A program made the position numbers and the translations under genes. Source: Enoplolaimus lenunculus (taxonomy: Eukaryota > Nematoda > Enoplea > Enoplida > Thoracostomopsidae). Taken from it: a stretch of 64,000 nt of DNA. Shown piece by piece: positions 61,301-64,000 of the stretch; positions within the stretch are counted from its first letter, which is position 1, and each line of letters begins with the position of its first letter. The DNA is taken from assembly GCA_030248215.1 (NCBI GenBank), contig JASANG010003492.1:1-64000 (forward strand), written 5' to 3'. The notes beneath the pieces are model-generated. The model made no database searches. It worked only from the letters and a program-made list of their open reading frames with translations, and was not told the DNA's origin.

Positions 61301-63914
61301 TTCAACTACAAAATAACCGAAATAAAAACAACAATTTAAAGGATTTTGCGCATACGACAGTAACATTCAAGTAATCCCACAAAATTTAACACAAAGTTAA
61401 ACATTGAACTGTAAACTTCCACCGCAGCCAAAAATCTTATATAAGCGAAAGAAAGCAAACCATTTACAAAAATTCTTTGCAAAATAATAATTGGTAAGGA
61501 GACCGCAAACTATTGTCCTACAGTTCTTTAGATAAACCCTCCATATCTTATTATTTCGTTCCACGCCTTTTCAATTAGTCCATGACGTGTACTGTCCTTT
61601 CATACATACCCTATCAACTTCTAGTACAAGTTGGCAACCTTTTTGTATAACAGCTTCTGCGTTTCCCATATGAATGATGTATCCGCCACGATGTTGACAG
61701 TTTGTCAATTCAAAAACCAACTCATCCTCCTATAAAACGTACACTGAAAATAACAATATTTACAACGGGTAAAATTTAAAGTTCTTTAAAGGCCGAAGCG
61801 TTAGTGTGGCGTTATACTTGTCAGAAAATGTTTGCTATGTTATTAGTCACGGTCCGTCACCGTCAGTTACCGAGCCGCATCGTACGCGAAGTAATCTTGT
61901 CCGATGGCGCTCAGTGGCGGTCGGTGTCGAACAGCTAGTATATAACGCTCCACTTAATATACATAAACCCACAACAAAGTTGCTCGGCTCAAATTAATTA
62001 CCCAAACACGGACAACAAATCCAAATATTCTCTTATTAAGAAATATTCCAGCGCAGTGTTTAAACAAAATTTAAACATAAGATCCCAAACTGGAAACGTT
62101 TACTCTGTCAGAAAATTATATCGAAAAATAAAAAATACAAAATCTCATTCCAATGAACCTATATGGACAACGCCCGACAGAACCTACAATTCGACAGACA
62201 CTTAAACCAGTGAACAGAGTGTGGAGATAACAGAACTCAGATGTATACTTACCTCATTTTTGCCTTTCGCAGACCCAATATCAAATATCTGTCCGCCCTG
62301 CTCGCCGTAGAAGCACGTTTGATCCAGTACTAAACCACATCGGTTGCCGGCATCCACACTGTCCACAAACTGACCGTCTTTGCGAATGGCGAGAACTTGC
62401 GCAATACACGTGTCAAAATCTACCAAAAATTTCAACTGGCATAGATTTTGGATAAGCGAAAGGGTGGCGCTATACTTTTGATGACATCAGGCGCCGACCG
62501 TCAACGTCCGTCACCGGACGGCGCTGTCCGTCACCGTACTGTACCGTAAGCAAATTACTAACGAGTGATACCATGTTGTGACGGACGGTGACACACAGAG
62601 CCGTACCACGGCAATGGACGGCGCCGTACGTCAAGTATAGCGCCACCCTTAAAGTAAACGAGCTATCGAACCCAACTAATATTTAAATGTGCACATCAGC
62701 GTGTCACTTTCATAAAATACACCAAATGATTCAATATTAATTTCATAGCGGCTAAAACAAAATTCAAACTAGACTAGCACTGTAACGAGACCGGATGTTA
62801 AAAATACCTGAGCCAGAAGACAAATTTTTACCGGAACCGGATGTTAAGAATGCATACTTCACCAACATTTCATAATTCACAATTATAATTTAAGTTTTGC
62901 CTGTTCACACTGCCAATGCGTTCTTTATAGCTAAAATGAATACTGTAAGCGACTCATCAATAAAAATATCAAACTCATAGTTCGCTTTTCAAATACTTAC
63001 TATATTCTCCGGAATAATCGTCACTACTCGAGGCATAGTTATACTTTGGTTTGTCATTTGTTATCGGAACATTGTGCGATTTTAATTCAGAAATTGCATG
63101 CACGTCAAGATCAATGCCTAAATCTTGTCGGCCAATCTTGCCAGTTGAAGTTGCCTAAAACATTTTTGTCATTTTTACAAGAAGCAATTTGTGTTGTTTT
63201 ACTGTAAACTGGTTGCAAAACATCAAAACCTTCTGCAATAAAGACTTATAACACAAATGACACTGACTGAGTACATACTTCTCATGTAGGAGGCCATTAA
63301 CAGGCTTCGGATTTCCAAATTACACTTACAATTCCCAACAAGTCACCTGTTTGATTCAGGCTGCCTTCATAAAACAACCTCTGCTACAACAGAACACTCA
63401 TATAACATCAAGTAGAGATAGAAGTCGCGGTCTTAGGGTGGCGCTATATTTGTCGCGCGTCAGCGCCCGTCATCATACGGTATCGTACGAAAGTAATTTG
63501 CGTACGATACCGCATGGAGACGGACGACGGTTTCGCTGTACTTGACGTGCAACCCCAAGTTAAAGATTACTGCTTACAAATTTGCTATGCGGTACCATGC
63601 GGCAAATTATGTGCGTTGCCATGCGGTACGCAAAAACATCAAAATAGTCTACAAGTATAGCTCTACCCTTTGCATTTCTTTCTTATCAATCTAGCAACCA
63701 ATGCCGATAGGCGCCACGTGGCGTTCCACCCACCATAGCCTATCCCAACCAATGAACTGAGCCGTAACCTTACTAACAAGTAACTATACCTGGCATTCCA
63801 GCCGCGCTTGCTCATACTCGTCCATATCAATTGACAGGCCACTTTCTTCGCACATCAACAACGTGAGATCTTTTGGGAATCCATAAGTATCATATAGACG
63901 CCATGCGATTTCGC
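55344..63914 (-). CDS. AARS1: Alanyl-tRNA synthetase, cytosolic type, C-terminal 574 residues (5' part beyond window)
   Basis: Charges tRNA-Ala with alanine and clears mischarged Ser/Gly. Thirteen exons: 63914-63790, 63154-63001, 62419-62253, 61729-61610, 60839-60702, 60288-60148, 59705-59593, 58975-58867, 58249-58115, 57435-57316, 56922-56836, 56442-56341, 55556-55344. All are GT-AG and in phase; stop TAA at 55346-55344. The first exon enters in phase 1 and reads [11 protein letters not shown], the segment just before the editing domain of animal enzymes. Editing-site zinc ligands are present: HTGTH in exon 5 and CGGTH across exons 7-8. [18 protein letters not shown] in exon 5 is nearly invariant in the family. 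The last exon has the C-Ala glycine motif GGKGGGKD and NAQASG. The aminoacylation domain (about 400 residues) lies to the right. Six introns carry family D MITEs, and none carries a CCTAAG-type MITE. Confidence 0.97.
55690..55990. repeat. Cluster of CGCGGTT / AACCGCG motifs
   Basis: ATCGCGGTTG, AGTCGCGGTT, TAACCGCGGC and CGGTCGCGATTAT occur as imperfect inverted repeats. In the last AARS1 intron; probably an old palindromic element. Confidence 0.5.
57142..57266. mobile_element. Family D MITE in an AARS1 intron
   Basis: GGGTGGCACTATATTTGTCG start, AAGTATAGCACCACC end, TTA on both sides. Confidence 0.88.
58414..58633. mobile_element. Family D MITE in an AARS1 intron
   Basis: TTA-flanked palindrome with CCGTCCGTCACC and its complement GGTGACGGACGG repeated several times; ends AAGTACAGCGCAACCC. 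Confidence 0.82.
59225..59470. mobile_element. Two partial family D MITEs side by side in an AARS1 intron
   Basis: A right half (CGACAAGTTTAGCGCC) meets a left half (GAGGGTGGCGCTATACCTGT) at about 59,315, head to head. Confidence 0.65.
61804..61953. mobile_element. Family D MITE in an AARS1 intron
   Basis: GTGTGGCGTTATACTTGTC start, ATATAACGCTCCAC end, TTA on both sides. Confidence 0.85.
62461..62648. mobile_element. Family D MITE in an AARS1 intron
   Basis: AGGGTGGCGCTATACTTTTG start, AAGTATAGCGCCACCC end, long self-complementary core. Confidence 0.88.
63436..63668. mobile_element. Family D MITE in an AARS1 intron
   Basis: GGGTGGCGCTATATTTGTCG start after TTA; right end AAGTATAGCTCTACCC, then TTT. 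The core carries the ATGCGGTACCATGCGGCA variant. Confidence 0.82.
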
Positions 63915-64000
63915 CTAAAATACATAAATAAACAAAACAGGGTTTTAGTTGATTTTGACGTAGTTTCGTACTGTGCCCAGGTTTAAACCGCCTATTTTCG

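Overview
The window is eukaryotic, gene-sparse and rich in short DNA transposons. Genes have many small exons with GT-AG introns of roughly 0.2-3 kb, and one is a clear cytosolic-type animal alanyl-tRNA synthetase, so this is an invertebrate animal genome. A tunicate-like compact genome would fit the intron sizes and acceptor style, but that is only a guess. All coding sequence I can support lies on the minus strand.

Genes, right to left in the direction of transcription. (1) 63,914-55,344: the last 13 exons of alanyl-tRNA synthetase; the catalytic N-terminus lies beyond the right edge. (2) 47,420-31,557: a complete 12-exon gene whose exons join in phase into a secreted protein of 1,651 residues with three von Willebrand factor A domains separated by charged and low-complexity linkers. 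(3) 9,368-9,107: one plausible terminal exon of an unidentified gene. (4) 6,037-2,403: the first three coding exons of a polyglutamine-rich C2H2 zinc-finger transcription factor with an eh1-like repressor motif; the rest lies beyond the left edge.

Most other DNA is non-autonomous transposons, whose target-site duplications (TSDs) can often be read directly. Three related hAT-type MITE families (A, B, C) share termini GGCC(C/A)ATGT, 8-bp TSDs and internal arrays of TTAGGC/CCTAAG. Other families: E, with CAGGGTG(C/T)AA termini (hAT type); D, GC-rich palindromes with TTA TSDs (Harbinger type); F, with TA TSDs (Tc1/mariner type); a 263-bp element with TTAA TSDs (piggyBac type) that carries tRNA-like A and B boxes; a single 583-bp element with CAGAGTGGGA termini; and palindromic families G, H, I and J. 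Nested insertions give relative ages. I see no retroviral or LTR-type coding remnant.

The most notable observation is that two pieces of the vWA gene, each lying beside a family C MITE (coding exon 2 with its splice sites, and the acceptor side of the last exon), recur elsewhere in the window in inverted orientation, still joined to family C MITE sequence. The exon 2 copy sits inside a composite element with MITE ends and an imperfect 8-bp duplication, as expected of MITE-mediated exon capture.
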